Origin: Acidobacteriota bacterium
GTDB taxonomy: Bacteria > Acidobacteriota > Terriglobia > Bryobacterales > UBA6623
Reading direction: 5' to 3'
Length of the DNA: 59,828 bases
Assembly: GCA_027624045.1 (NCBI GenBank)
Contig: JAQBUE010000005.1
Span: 1-59,828, forward strand
Below, piece by piece: positions 1 to 9,045 of this stretch (within the stretch, counting starts at the first letter, position 1; every line of letters starts with the position of its first letter). The position numbers and the translations under genes were made by a program. The notes beneath the pieces were generated by a model. The model was not told the origin of the DNA. It ran no database searches and worked only from the letters and a program-made list of their open reading frames with translations.

Positions 1-303
1 GCGCGCCGCTGGCCACCCCGCTGCTTCTCGCCGCCTGAAAACAGGGTATTCTGCCACAGGCTGGTAGGGGTCACTGGACTCGTGGTAGACATCGGAGCAG
101 GCGATCGTACGGGCACGGCCGAGGCACCGGAACGAGGGGTCAAGCGGACGCAGCCGGCCGTCCATCGCTTGTTCTCTGATCCCCATGGAATCGAGGGCGT
201 CGGAGATCACCGCCGTGTAGAGATCTCGCTCCAACTTGGCGAAGTGCTCTACCTCCTCGACCGTAGCGGGCTGTACCAGTACTCGGGACGCAACATCTGC
301 CAT
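1..303 (-). CDS. RraA-family protein (dimethylmenaquinone methyltransferase / HMG aldolase-like), N-terminal part, truncated by window edge
   Basis: Hand translation from ATG (complement 303..301): MADVASRVLVQPATVEEVEHFAKLERDLYTAVISDALDSMGIREQAMDGRLRPLDPSFRCLGRARTIACSDVYHESSDPYQPVAEY...; open to base 1. 'LYTAVISDALDSMG...GRARTI' is typical of RraA-like proteins. Absent from the ORF track because it has no stop in the window. Confidence 0.8.
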   Translation of the reverse strand, partial: MADVASRVLVQPATVEEVEHFAKLERDLYTAVISDALDSMGIREQAMDGRLRPLDPSFRCLGRARTIACSDVYHESSDPYQPVAEYPVFRRREAAGWPAAR

Positions 304-358
304 CTGAACTATCCTTCCACTGCCGGGTGCATCGCCGGGCCGTACTCACCCCGGTGCT

Positions 359-1510
359 TTAGATCACCCGATATTGTTCGATTGTTTGCTCGTTGACTTC
401 GACCCCAAGTCCCGGGCCCTGAGGAACCCGCACATAGCCGTCTTCGATCTTGAGCGGATCTCTGGCGAGGCCGCGGCTGAGCGGACCTTGCGAGGTGTTG
501 AATTCGACGAATACTGCGCGGCGCTGGAAAGCATTCAAATGGAGTGACGCGGCGGTGAGCAAATCAGAGCACCACGAATGCGGGATGACGAGCCGATTCG
601 CCAGTTCGGCCATGTGCACAATCTTGCGCGCCGTCGTGAATCCCCCGCAGCGTGTCAGGTCGGGTTGCAGAATGTCGATCTTCGCGCGATCGATGAGCTG
701 CCGGAAGCCCCATTCAGTCGCTTCCTGCTCGCCGCATGCGATCGGGGTTTCGACACTCTCGGCGAGCCGTCCGTAGCCGTCATAGTCCTCGGGATGGAGT
801 ATCTCCTCGACGAAGTAGGGCCGGAACTGCTCGATGGAACGAACGACTGAGATGGCCTGCTTGGGCGTGCGTTCGAGGAACCAGCCGGTATCCACCATCA
901 GATCGTTCTTGTCCCCGATCTCTTCTCGCACAGCTTCGACCAAGCGCACATCCTGATCAGGGTCCTGTCCGAACACGCCCCAACCAAACTTGATGGCGGT
1001 AAACCCTTGATCGAGGTAGCCGCGGGCCGCCTCACGCATCGCCTCCGGCGTGGCACGAAAAAGCGTGCTCGCGTAGGCGCGGACCTTGTCGCGCCAAGCA
1101 GCGCCCAGAAGGATATGAATCGGCTGTTTGTAGAATTTTCCGGCGATGTCCCACAGCGCGATGTCGATGGCTGAAATCGCCTGGATCGTCGCGCCGCGCC
1201 GTCCGTAGTAAATGCTGCCGCGGTACATCTTGTACCACAGGCGTTCGGTTTCCAGAGGATTCTGACCGATGATCAGTGAAGCTAAGCCGTCGAAGGCCTC
1301 AAGACCACCTTCGTCCCAGCGTGGCGCGTCAATGGCCGCTTTCGCGACTGAGGGAGCGGTTTCGATATCGGAATAGCCGTCGATGCCGGCATCGGTCGAC
1401 ACCTTGACGAGGCCCATGAATGTCGGTCCGCGCGGCTCCTCCGAATTGTCCGGGGCATTGTAGAGGCCGGGCGACTTCAGAATCATCAGTTCGACGTTGG
1501 TGATCTTCAT
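359..1510 (-). CDS. Enolase-superfamily enzyme (mandelate racemase / muconate lactonizing enzyme family)
   Basis: 383 aa; MKITNVELMILKSPG start, 'AISAIDIALWDIAGK', 'FTAIKFGWG', 'ACGEQEATEWGFRQLID', 'DILQPDLTRCGGFTTARKI' are MR/MLE family motifs. Confidence 0.9.
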   Translation of the reverse strand: MKITNVELMILKSPGLYNAPDNSEEPRGPTFMGLVKVSTDAGIDGYSDIETAPSVAKAAIDAPRWDEGGLEAFDGLASLIIGQNPLETERLWYKMYRGSIYYGRRGATIQAISAIDIALWDIAGKFYKQPIHILLGAAWRDKVRAYASTLFRATPEAMREAARGYLDQGFTAIKFGWGVFGQDPDQDVRLVEAVREEIGDKNDLMVDTGWFLERTPKQAISVVRSIEQFRPYFVEEILHPEDYDGYGRLAESVETPIACGEQEATEWGFRQLIDRAKIDILQPDLTRCGGFTTARKIVHMAELANRLVIPHSWCSDLLTAASLHLNAFQRRAVFVEFNTSQGPLSRGLARDPLKIEDGYVRVPQGPGLGVEVNEQTIEQYRVI

Positions 1511-1519
1511 GGCGGGGTT

Positions 1520-2548
1520 CTAGGCTTGGGCCTCGTCAGCTACGACGTAGAGAGTAACGCCCTTCTTGACCATGGCCCGAAAGTGGCGCATGATGACCCA
1601 GCCTGATTTCGCTGAACGGATTTCAAGAGGCGCGGAAGAGTGGTCCGAGAAATCGTGCAAGCGGCCGACGAGGGCGCCCGACTCGACGCGTCCGCCGAGA
1701 TGAACAACGGGTTCCCAGACGCCATCGCGCGGAGCGGGCACGTAGTCATCGATTCTCGAAGCGTCGACAAGGCGCGAGCCCTTGCTGCCGGGCGGCCGCA
1801 CCAGCGCCGGCTCACCCTTGAGATGCCCGTAGTGCCGCAGGACGTTCTTGATTCCCTCGTAGGCATGGCGTGTGCCGTCGATATCAACGGACTCGCCGTA
1901 GCCGAACTCGCCGCCGATGGTGACCTTGCCTTCGGCCTCGGCTTCATCGGTCAGAAGGCCGGATGCCATGGCGCTGGAGTAGAGCATGATGAAGGGCGGA
2001 TCGAACAAGCGAGCGACGAGCTCGATCTCCTGCCGCTGGACCGGGTCGGGGATGGGATGAAACGAGGTGCAAACCGGGAAACAGCCTTCCATGCCGCCGG
2101 AGTGGATGTCCAACACAACATGGACGTAAGGAAAGACGAATCGCTTGACGAAGTCGGCAATGCGGTACGAAATCGTCCCACGGGCTTTCCCAGGGAAGGC
2201 GCGGTTCATGTTGACGCCGTCGAGGGGCGATTCGCGGCGGTTCGCGGTGCAAGCGCTCGGGCTCAGTTGAGGAATCAGAATGACGCGGCCGGTGAGCGCC
2301 GCGGGATCGAGGTCGCGGCACAGGCGCTTCACCGAGACCTGGCCTTCGAACTCGTTGCCGTGCGTGCCCCCGAAGGCGACGACGCCGGGGGGCGGCTTCG
2401 CGGCCTCATCCGGTCGGGTTCCATTGATGACGGTCAGGGGAAGCAGGGTGTAGCCCCATGTCCCATCCAGGTGGAAGGCAACATGGTAGTGGTTCTTACC
2501 CGCTTTCTCAAAGTTGATTTGCGACGGATCGTGGACAACTGTTGGCAT
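1520..2548 (-). CDS. Succinylglutamate desuccinylase/aspartoacylase-family protein (AstE/AspA; M14-like zinc deacylase)
   Basis: 342 aa; 'FGGTHGNEFEGQ', 'DGVNMNRAFPG', 'VVLDIHSGG' zinc-site motifs. Confidence 0.88.
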   Translation of the reverse strand: MPTVVHDPSQINFEKAGKNHYHVAFHLDGTWGYTLLPLTVINGTRPDEAAKPPPGVVAFGGTHGNEFEGQVSVKRLCRDLDPAALTGRVILIPQLSPSACTANRRESPLDGVNMNRAFPGKARGTISYRIADFVKRFVFPYVHVVLDIHSGGMEGCFPVCTSFHPIPDPVQRQEIELVARLFDPPFIMLYSSAMASGLLTDEAEAEGKVTIGGEFGYGESVDIDGTRHAYEGIKNVLRHYGHLKGEPALVRPPGSKGSRLVDASRIDDYVPAPRDGVWEPVVHLGGRVESGALVGRLHDFSDHSSAPLEIRSAKSGWVIMRHFRAMVKKGVTLYVVADEAQA

Positions 2549-2726
2549 ATGAATCTCTTGTCAGCCTCAACGGCTCGGCAGATCTCTTCGGTGGGGCGAA
2601 GCCGCGCCGAAGCCTTCTCAAGAGCATCCCATCACCGTCTGATTCGGGCAACTTGCTTTGATCGTTTTGTCCTGTATCCTGGACGGCCAAGAAGGGCTCT
2701 TCGGCTTTTCGGACAATGTGAGTGTA

Positions 2727-3551
2727 ATGACCAACGAGGCGTCGGCGCAATTCTCTGAACGGGGCTTCCTGGTGCTTCCCGGCTTCCTTTCGACCGAGCA
2801 GGTAGCCGGATTGAACAAGGCGGTCGACGATTCGTTGACGAGCCGGCCGGAGGACTGGTGGCGCCTGAGCGATTCCTTCCGGCAGGCGCCCAACGTCCTA
2901 CCGTGGACGGATGCCTTCGATTTCGCGATCGAGCAACGTCCTATCCTCGATCTGGTCGAACACTGGTTTGGCGAAGATGTTTCTTTTGAAGAGTTCTCGA
3001 TCTTGATTCGAGATCCGACCGAGAACCTGAGCGAGGCGAAGGGCTGGCATCGCGACATCACGCGCGACTACTCCCGGCGCGCGGAGATCGACGCCGTATC
3101 GCTGATCTACCTGTTGACCGATGTTGGGGAAGACGACCACTGTTTCAGCGTCATTCCCGGCAGCCACGACGGTTTGCTTCACTTGCGCCCCAACGAACAC
3201 AAAGCGGGCGAAGAGGTGGACATCCTGGGTCCGGCCGGTACCGCGGTCCTTTTCCATGCGCGCTGTTTGCATTGCGGGAAGCTGAAACCGAAGGGCCGCC
3301 AGCGGCGCAGTTTGCACATCTACTATTCGCGTGCCAACGGTCCTCGGACGTCGGAATGGACCGACATCCCGGAGCGTCTTTCCGCGAAGACGGATCCCCT
3401 GCTGCCGCCCCGGCTCTATTCCAAGTGGAACTCGACGGACGTATTCGACGGCACCGGAAAGAAACCTCGGGATCTGCCCGCCGGACTCACGATGGCGGAG
3501 ACGTTGTCCGAGGTCCAGCGCCGAGCCCGTGAGGAATCGGCGCGAGTCTGA
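2727..3551 (+). CDS. Phytanoyl-CoA dioxygenase (PhyH) family protein
   Basis: FSERGFLVLPGFLSTEQ...; 'WHRDI' and 'HARCLHCGK' match the Fe/2OG PhyH pattern. Start placed at the in-frame ATG at 2727 rather than 2658. Confidence 0.85.
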   Translation: MTNEASAQFSERGFLVLPGFLSTEQVAGLNKAVDDSLTSRPEDWWRLSDSFRQAPNVLPWTDAFDFAIEQRPILDLVEHWFGEDVSFEEFSILIRDPTENLSEAKGWHRDITRDYSRRAEIDAVSLIYLLTDVGEDDHCFSVIPGSHDGLLHLRPNEHKAGEEVDILGPAGTAVLFHARCLHCGKLKPKGRQRRSLHIYYSRANGPRTSEWTDIPERLSAKTDPLLPPRLYSKWNSTDVFDGTGKKPRDLPAGLTMAETLSEVQRRAREESARV

Positions 3552-3719
3552 ACAGCTTCTTCCGAGGGCCTGAATGCGGCGTGTGAGCAAACCCACAGCG
3601 GAGTCAGCTTTTCGCGTCCGGACGAAGGACCAGGAAGGTCCGTCCAGCCGATTGGACGAATCGTGATGTCCATGATGTTGATTTTCTCCGCACAGCGGCG
3701 ATAATAGTAGCCATCGGAA

Positions 3720-3744
3720 TCGAAAGAGCGACACGTTCTTTCGA
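3720..3744. repeat. Inverted repeat in the leader of the TonB-dependent receptor gene
   Basis: TCGAAAGA (3720-3727) / TCTTTCGA (3737-3744), 9-nt loop, ~85 bp upstream of the ATG at 3828. Confidence 0.5.
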
Positions 3745-3827
3745 AGTCTAGGTAATTCAGGTCAGGGGTAGGTGCCTGTCTATAGGCATCGGTCGGCGGT
3801 TTCGAAACAGGTCAAGGAGTCTTTGGG

Positions 3828-6800
3828 ATGAGAAAAACCGTAGCGGTTCTCGCATTGGTGGTCTTTGTATTGTTCACGAACTCAGTCCTGCTGGCACAGC
3901 TTGGGACGCAGGGTTCGATCTTAGGAGTGGTGACCGACTCGACGGGCGCGGTTGTGCCCGGCGCGAGTGCAGTCATCACCAACGTTGATACTGGTCAGCG
4001 GATTGAGACGCAGAGCAACGAAGCGGGCATCTTTCAGGTGTTCGCGCTCAACCGCGGCTTCTACTCGGTACAGGTTTTGCTGGATGGTTTCAAGACGTGG
4101 AACCTGGAACGGACGGAATTGACAGTGGGTCAACGATTGCGTCTCAGCCCGGCGCTGGAAGTGGGTGATGTGGCCGAGCAGATCACGGTCGAGAGCAGCG
4201 GCGTCGAACTGATCCAGACGGAAGGGGCTACTGTTCAAGGCACTGTCGAGGCTCGGCAAATCGTCGACCTACCGATCAACGGCCGCAATCCAGCGGCACT
4301 TGTGAATCTGGTGCCGGGCATGCGCTTTGTCCGAAAGATGACCAGCGCCGAGCGGGGCAACGAGGTCTCGGGAGCGGGCGTGCCCGTCGAGAACACGGAG
4401 TTCCAGATCGACGGTTTGAACGCGAACGCCGGCATGAACGAACGGGGCATCACCATTCCCAATGTGGACACGATCGCTGAGTTTAGGGTCGAAACCAGCA
4501 GTTTCAGCGCCGAGAACGGGCGCCAACCGATCCAGATGATCATGGCGACCAAGGCGGGGACGAACGAGTTTCACGGTGCGCTCTGGGAGTTTTTGCGCAA
4601 TGACAATCTTGACGCCCGGAATGCCTTTTCTCCCGGTACAACAATCCCGAAGCTGACCCGAAACCAGTACGGCGGTACGGTTGGTGGGCCGATCGTTCGC
4701 AACAGAACATTCTTCTTTTTCTCTCCTGAAGCGACAAGAATCCGTCAGGAGCGCATCTACAACAGCCCGACGATCTCCCCTGAAATGCTGCAGGGCGATT
4801 TTTCGAGCGTCTCATCGATTACGAACCCGTTCACTGGCGATCCGTATCCGAACAATCAGATCCCGTTATCGGAGGTGTCCGGAGGTTCGTCTTTCTTTTT
4901 CGACCAGTTCCTTCTCCCCAATTCACCCGGTAACCGTTTCCGGGCAGTCGCGCCGCGTCCGGACGATAGCTGGGAGTTTGTCTCCCGTATTGACCATCAG
5001 TTGGCCGACAACCATCGGCTCTACGGCCGCTGGATCATCACCGACAACACGTTCATCAACCCGGACGTTCGCCCTGACATTCAGAAAAGCGACAAGACGC
5101 GGCAGAACAACTTTGGGCTGAATTACGCTTGGACGTTGAACCCGACCAGCTTGCTGAACATGAATTGGGGCTACACTCGGTCGTTGAATGACTTCGATTC
5201 TTCCGTCGTCGGCGCGAACATCGGAAACCTCACCGAACAAGCCGGCATCCGGGGATTCCAAACGGCGGGCCGCGAAGCGCACGTCGGACTGCCGACCGTT
5301 GGCGTTGCGGGCTATACCGCTTATCAATCGCCTTGGGGCGGCAGTGGAAGGCTGTGGTTCGAGGCCTATAACGCAAAAGTCAATCTCAACCTCGTCCGTG
5401 GGCGCCACACGCTCACGCTCGGGGGGGAATATAATACCCGCAGCACCTACGGCAACCACGGATCGTGCTGCGCGCGGGGCAACTTCACCTTCAACGGGCA
5501 ATACACGGGAGATGGATTTGCCGACTATTTTCTCGGTTTAGTGCAAACCGCTCGCCGCAACTTCCCCCTCCAAACGTTTGGCATGTCCGACTCACCTTAC
5601 ACCGGGTTTTATTTCAACGATTCCTGGAAGGTAAGCAACAAGGTAACCGTCAATTTTGGTGTGCGGCACGACTTCTGGCATGAGAAGGCGGCCATTCGAG
5701 GGAACCATGCAACCTTCGATCCGCGTATCGGTAAGGCTGTCGCGGGCGAAACACCCGACGGTCGGATCGACCTGACGTCCCAACCCGTTGCAATGGCTCT
5801 TGCGGAGTTTACCAAGGATGTTTGGGTTTCAGCCACGGAAGCTGGGATCCCACACGGCCTCTTCGAAGCAAACGGGGTTTTCTCGCCCCGCCTTGGGGTT
5901 GCTTGGAGACCCTTCAGCGGGAACAACGTCGTCGTTCGGGGCGGTTACGGTATTTTCCCGATGCAGTTTGTCGGTAACCGCACCGCTTCGGCCGTGGTCG
6001 GGCCGCCTTACTGGAACTTCGAAAGCGCCAGTTTCGCGAGAGCTGAAAACCAGAGATGGGAGACGGCGTTTCCCGAAGATCCCAATTCATTCCTGTCCCC
6101 CAGCGTAGCCGCACCCGCGTGGGATATCGTTGCCCAGAAGACGCATGAATGGAATGTCTCCATTCAGATGGCCATGCCGGCTCAATCCGCGTTGACGCTA
6201 TCCTATGTGGGCAACTATACGGCTGACGCCCATACGGGAGGGACGAAACAGTTCAACGTACCAGTACCCGGCAAGCACCCGAATTTGGCCGCGGCTCGAC
6301 CCTTCCCAATCTTCGGGAATGTTGGCCTAGTCACCAACGTGGGCCACACTTGGTACAACTCCGCTCACCTGAAATGGGAACGGCGCTTTACCGACGGCTG
6401 GCTCTTCACAACCGCTTATGCCTGGGGCAAGTACTTGGATCAGCTTGATTTCGAGCCTCATGCACCGGACAGCTACAATCGCGGACGCAACGCTCAGGAT
6501 AGAACCCATATCTTGGCCTTCAACACCGTGTACGAGCTTCCTCTCGGGCGCGGGCGTGCGCTCATGGCTGATGCTCATCCCGCGGTCAACGCGATCCTGG
6601 GAGACTGGCAGATAGCGGGGATTTATCGTTTCGCCTCTGGCGCACCGCTCAGCATCAACGTTCCTGGGGCGACTTTGGGGAACGGTCGGGGCACGCGTGC
6701 TGACATCACCGGTGATCCGCAGTCGTCCAGTCCGTCGGCTAGTCAGTGGTTCAACCCAGGCGCGTTTATCAGGCCGGCGGCCTTTACCTTCGGCAACTCG

Positions 6801-7031
6801 GCGCGAGGCATCTTGGACGGTCCGGGATCGCACATCTTGGATTTCGGCCTGATGAAGAACTTCTACGTGACGGAAGGAAAGTATCTGCAGTTCCGGTGGG
6901 AGATGTTCAACGCTTTGAACCAGGTCAACTTGAACAATCCCAATACGAACCTTTCTCAGAACTCCACGGCCCAGATTCTGTCGTCGGGCGACGCGCGGCA
7001 GATGCAGTTCGGGCTGAAATTTATCTACTGA
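3828..7031 (+). CDS. TonB-dependent receptor with N-terminal carboxypeptidase regulatory-like domain (Oar-like)
   Basis: 1067 aa; signal peptide, 'GVVTDSTGAVVPGASAVITNVDTGQ', plug 'VVDLPINGRN', 'GTNEFHGALWEFLRNDNLDARNAF', C-terminal 'QMQFGLKFIY' beta-barrel end. Confidence 0.93.
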   Translation: MRKTVAVLALVVFVLFTNSVLLAQLGTQGSILGVVTDSTGAVVPGASAVITNVDTGQRIETQSNEAGIFQVFALNRGFYSVQVLLDGFKTWNLERTELTVGQRLRLSPALEVGDVAEQITVESSGVELIQTEGATVQGTVEARQIVDLPINGRNPAALVNLVPGMRFVRKMTSAERGNEVSGAGVPVENTEFQIDGLNANAGMNERGITIPNVDTIAEFRVETSSFSAENGRQPIQMIMATKAGTNEFHGALWEFLRNDNLDARNAFSPGTTIPKLTRNQYGGTVGGPIVRNRTFFFFSPEATRIRQERIYNSPTISPEMLQGDFSSVSSITNPFTGDPYPNNQIPLSEVSGGSSFFFDQFLLPNSPGNRFRAVAPRPDDSWEFVSRIDHQLADNHRLYGRWIITDNTFINPDVRPDIQKSDKTRQNNFGLNYAWTLNPTSLLNMNWGYTRSLNDFDSSVVGANIGNLTEQAGIRGFQTAGREAHVGLPTVGVAGYTAYQSPWGGSGRLWFEAYNAKVNLNLVRGRHTLTLGGEYNTRSTYGNHGSCCARGNFTFNGQYTGDGFADYFLGLVQTARRNFPLQTFGMSDSPYTGFYFNDSWKVSNKVTVNFGVRHDFWHEKAAIRGNHATFDPRIGKAVAGETPDGRIDLTSQPVAMALAEFTKDVWVSATEAGIPHGLFEANGVFSPRLGVAWRPFSGNNVVVRGGYGIFPMQFVGNRTASAVVGPPYWNFESASFARAENQRWETAFPEDPNSFLSPSVAAPAWDIVAQKTHEWNVSIQMAMPAQSALTLSYVGNYTADAHTGGTKQFNVPVPGKHPNLAAARPFPIFGNVGLVTNVGHTWYNSAHLKWERRFTDGWLFTTAYAWGKYLDQLDFEPHAPDSYNRGRNAQDRTHILAFNTVYELPLGRGRALMADAHPAVNAILGDWQIAGIYRFASGAPLSINVPGATLGNGRGTRADITGDPQSSSPSASQWFNPGAFIRPAAFTFGNSARGILDGPGSHILDFGLMKNFYVTEGKYLQFRWEMFNALNQVNLNNPNTNLSQNSTAQILSSGDARQMQFGLKFIY

Positions 7032-7062
7032 CCCTCGGCGCAATTCGCTCCGAGGTTTTCTC

Positions 7063-7097
7063 GAAACCCGCCGGCGCTCCCCGGCGGGTTTCTTCGT
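7063..7097 (+). terminator. Rho-independent-like terminator after the TonB-dependent receptor
   Basis: Perfect 12-bp stem GAAACCCGCCGG (7063-7074) / CCGGCGGGTTTC (7081-7092), 6-nt loop, followed by TTCGTTT, 31 bp after the stop codon. Confidence 0.85.
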
Positions 7098-7193
7098 TTG
7101 GAGCGCCCTTCCGGACGCTGGTGTGAGAGGGATGGAGCAACCTCTTGGCCGTGCTCCGCTGTACAGCCGCGGACCTTCAAGGACACCTGAGCT

Positions 7194-9044
7194 ATGATGC
7201 GAAAGCGTCATATTCACCCCATGAGATTTTCTCGTCTCTGGCTCCTCCCGTTCACCTTGCTGCTATCTAGCGGCTCACTCTCGGCCGCCGACCTGAAGGC
7301 CGGCCTGGATGCCTACAACCGCGGCGACGACCGGACGGCGGTCAGCGAATTTCGTCCCCTTGCCGAGGCCGGGGAACCCGTTGCTCAGTTCAGTATGGGC
7401 AAGCTCTCCGAGGAGGGCCGCGGATTGCCTCGGGACTATAGCGCCGCCGCCAAGTGGTATCGCAAATCGGCCGAGCAGGGGTACGCCCTGGCACAGTTCA
7501 GTCTCGGGCAGCTTCTTGAAAAAGGGCAGGGAGTCAAGCGGGATATTCAGTCCGCCGCCGTTTGGTACGGAAAGGCCGCCAATCAGGGCCGAGCCTACGC
7601 GCAATATCAGCTTGCATTGCTTCTTGAGGCAGGAAACGGTGTCGAGCGCGACTACTCCGAGGCGGCGCGCTTGTATGAAGCGGCGGGCAAACAAGAGACC
7701 ATCCCGGCGATCTACCGGCTTGGGACGCTGCACGAGCGTGGCCTCGGCGTCCCGCGGAACTATCAGGCGGCGTCTGTTCACTACCGCAAGGCCGCTGAAA
7801 AGGGATACCCGCCGGCCCAGTTCAGCTTGGCCGAGCTATACCGCCGTGGCAACGGAGTGCCCCAGAGTGATACGGACGCCGCCCAATGGTACAAGCGCGC
7901 GGCTGAGCAAGGGCACGGGGACGCGCAGTTCCTGCTGGGCCTGGCTTACCAGGACGGCCTCGGTGTCACCCAAAGCGACACCGAGGCCGCCCAGTGGTAC
8001 CGAACCGCGGCGGAACAAAATGTTATCCGCGCCCAGTTCCATTTGGGGCTGCTTTATGGTGACGGACGCGGTGTCCCGCAAGATTACACGCAGGCTGCCC
8101 GTTGGCTTAAGCAGCCGGCCGAGCAAGGCAATCCCAACGCCCTCTATCGGCTGGGGACGATGTATGCCCAGGGTCAGGGTGTAGAGCGTGACGAACGACG
8201 GGCCGTGGCTCTCTATCGCGAGGCCGCCGAACAAGGATTGGCCGAAGCACAGTTCAATCTAGGACTGACGTATTTCCAGGGCCGAGGCGTGGAGCGAAGT
8301 CCGGAAACGGCCGCCGATTGGTATGCGAAAGCGGCGAGCCAGGGCGACCCGAAGGCACAGCAAACGCTGGCGATGCTCTATCAGCGAGGCCAGGGGGTGC
8401 CAAAGGATGAAGGAGCGGCTGCCTACTGGTTTGGACGCACGGCTGAGGCTCGCCGGATGTATCCGCAGGCGCTTGAATCGTATCGCAAGGGCGCGGAACT
8501 TGGTCACCATGATTCGGAGTTCAGCGTAGGCCGCATGTATTTCGCCGGCTTGGGTGTCGAGAAAGACCGTAGCCAGGCTATCGAGTGGTATCGCAAAGCA
8601 GCCGCCGGAGGAGTGGCCGATGCGCAGGCCGGACTGGGCGTGTTATACGAACGGGGCGAGGATGTCGAACAAAGTTTTGAGCAAGCGATCTCCTGGTATC
8701 GCAAGGCGGTCGAGCAGAACCAGCCGGAGGCTCTCTACAATCTTGGCGCGGCGTATGAACATGGCGGAGGCGTCGAGCGCGATGCCACGGAAGCAGCACG
8801 ATTCTACGAGAGGGCGGCACGGCTGGGAGTCGCGGAGGCGCAGTTCGCTTTGGCGGCCTTACATGAGGAAGGCAGAGGTGTCCCGCGGGACGACATCCGC
8901 GCTTATGCATATCTTCAGCTTGCGGCTGAGCAGGATCACGCGGCGGCTCAAGAGCAGCTGACGGCGTTGGGGGGCGCTTTGTCGGCAGAGGAGATCGAGC
9001 GAGCGCGGCGGCTGGCCCTGGAATGGTCGCGCAGCGGCAACTAG
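7194..9044 (+). CDS. Secreted Sel1-repeat protein (SLR)
   Basis: 616 aa; signal peptide then ~15 repeats of the form 'AAxWYRKAAEQGxAxAQFxLGxLYxxGxGVxxD'. The most likely internal start is the second or third Met (MRFSRLWLLPFTLLL). Confidence 0.93.
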   Translation: MMRKRHIHPMRFSRLWLLPFTLLLSSGSLSAADLKAGLDAYNRGDDRTAVSEFRPLAEAGEPVAQFSMGKLSEEGRGLPRDYSAAAKWYRKSAEQGYALAQFSLGQLLEKGQGVKRDIQSAAVWYGKAANQGRAYAQYQLALLLEAGNGVERDYSEAARLYEAAGKQETIPAIYRLGTLHERGLGVPRNYQAASVHYRKAAEKGYPPAQFSLAELYRRGNGVPQSDTDAAQWYKRAAEQGHGDAQFLLGLAYQDGLGVTQSDTEAAQWYRTAAEQNVIRAQFHLGLLYGDGRGVPQDYTQAARWLKQPAEQGNPNALYRLGTMYAQGQGVERDERRAVALYREAAEQGLAEAQFNLGLTYFQGRGVERSPETAADWYAKAASQGDPKAQQTLAMLYQRGQGVPKDEGAAAYWFGRTAEARRMYPQALESYRKGAELGHHDSEFSVGRMYFAGLGVEKDRSQAIEWYRKAAAGGVADAQAGLGVLYERGEDVEQSFEQAISWYRKAVEQNQPEALYNLGAAYEHGGGVERDATEAARFYERAARLGVAEAQFALAALHEEGRGVPRDDIRAYAYLQLAAEQDHAAAQEQLTALGGALSAEEIERARRLALEWSRSGN

Positions 9045-9045
9045 G

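Noticed and set aside
1640-2758. 372-aa plus-strand ORF
   Set aside because: Antisense to the well-supported AstE/AspA-family gene; typical long shadow ORF of high-GC DNA.
7194-9044. Possible CRISPR-like or satellite periodicity
   Set aside because: The ~108-bp periodicity is explained by Sel1 protein repeats; units are diverged and coding.
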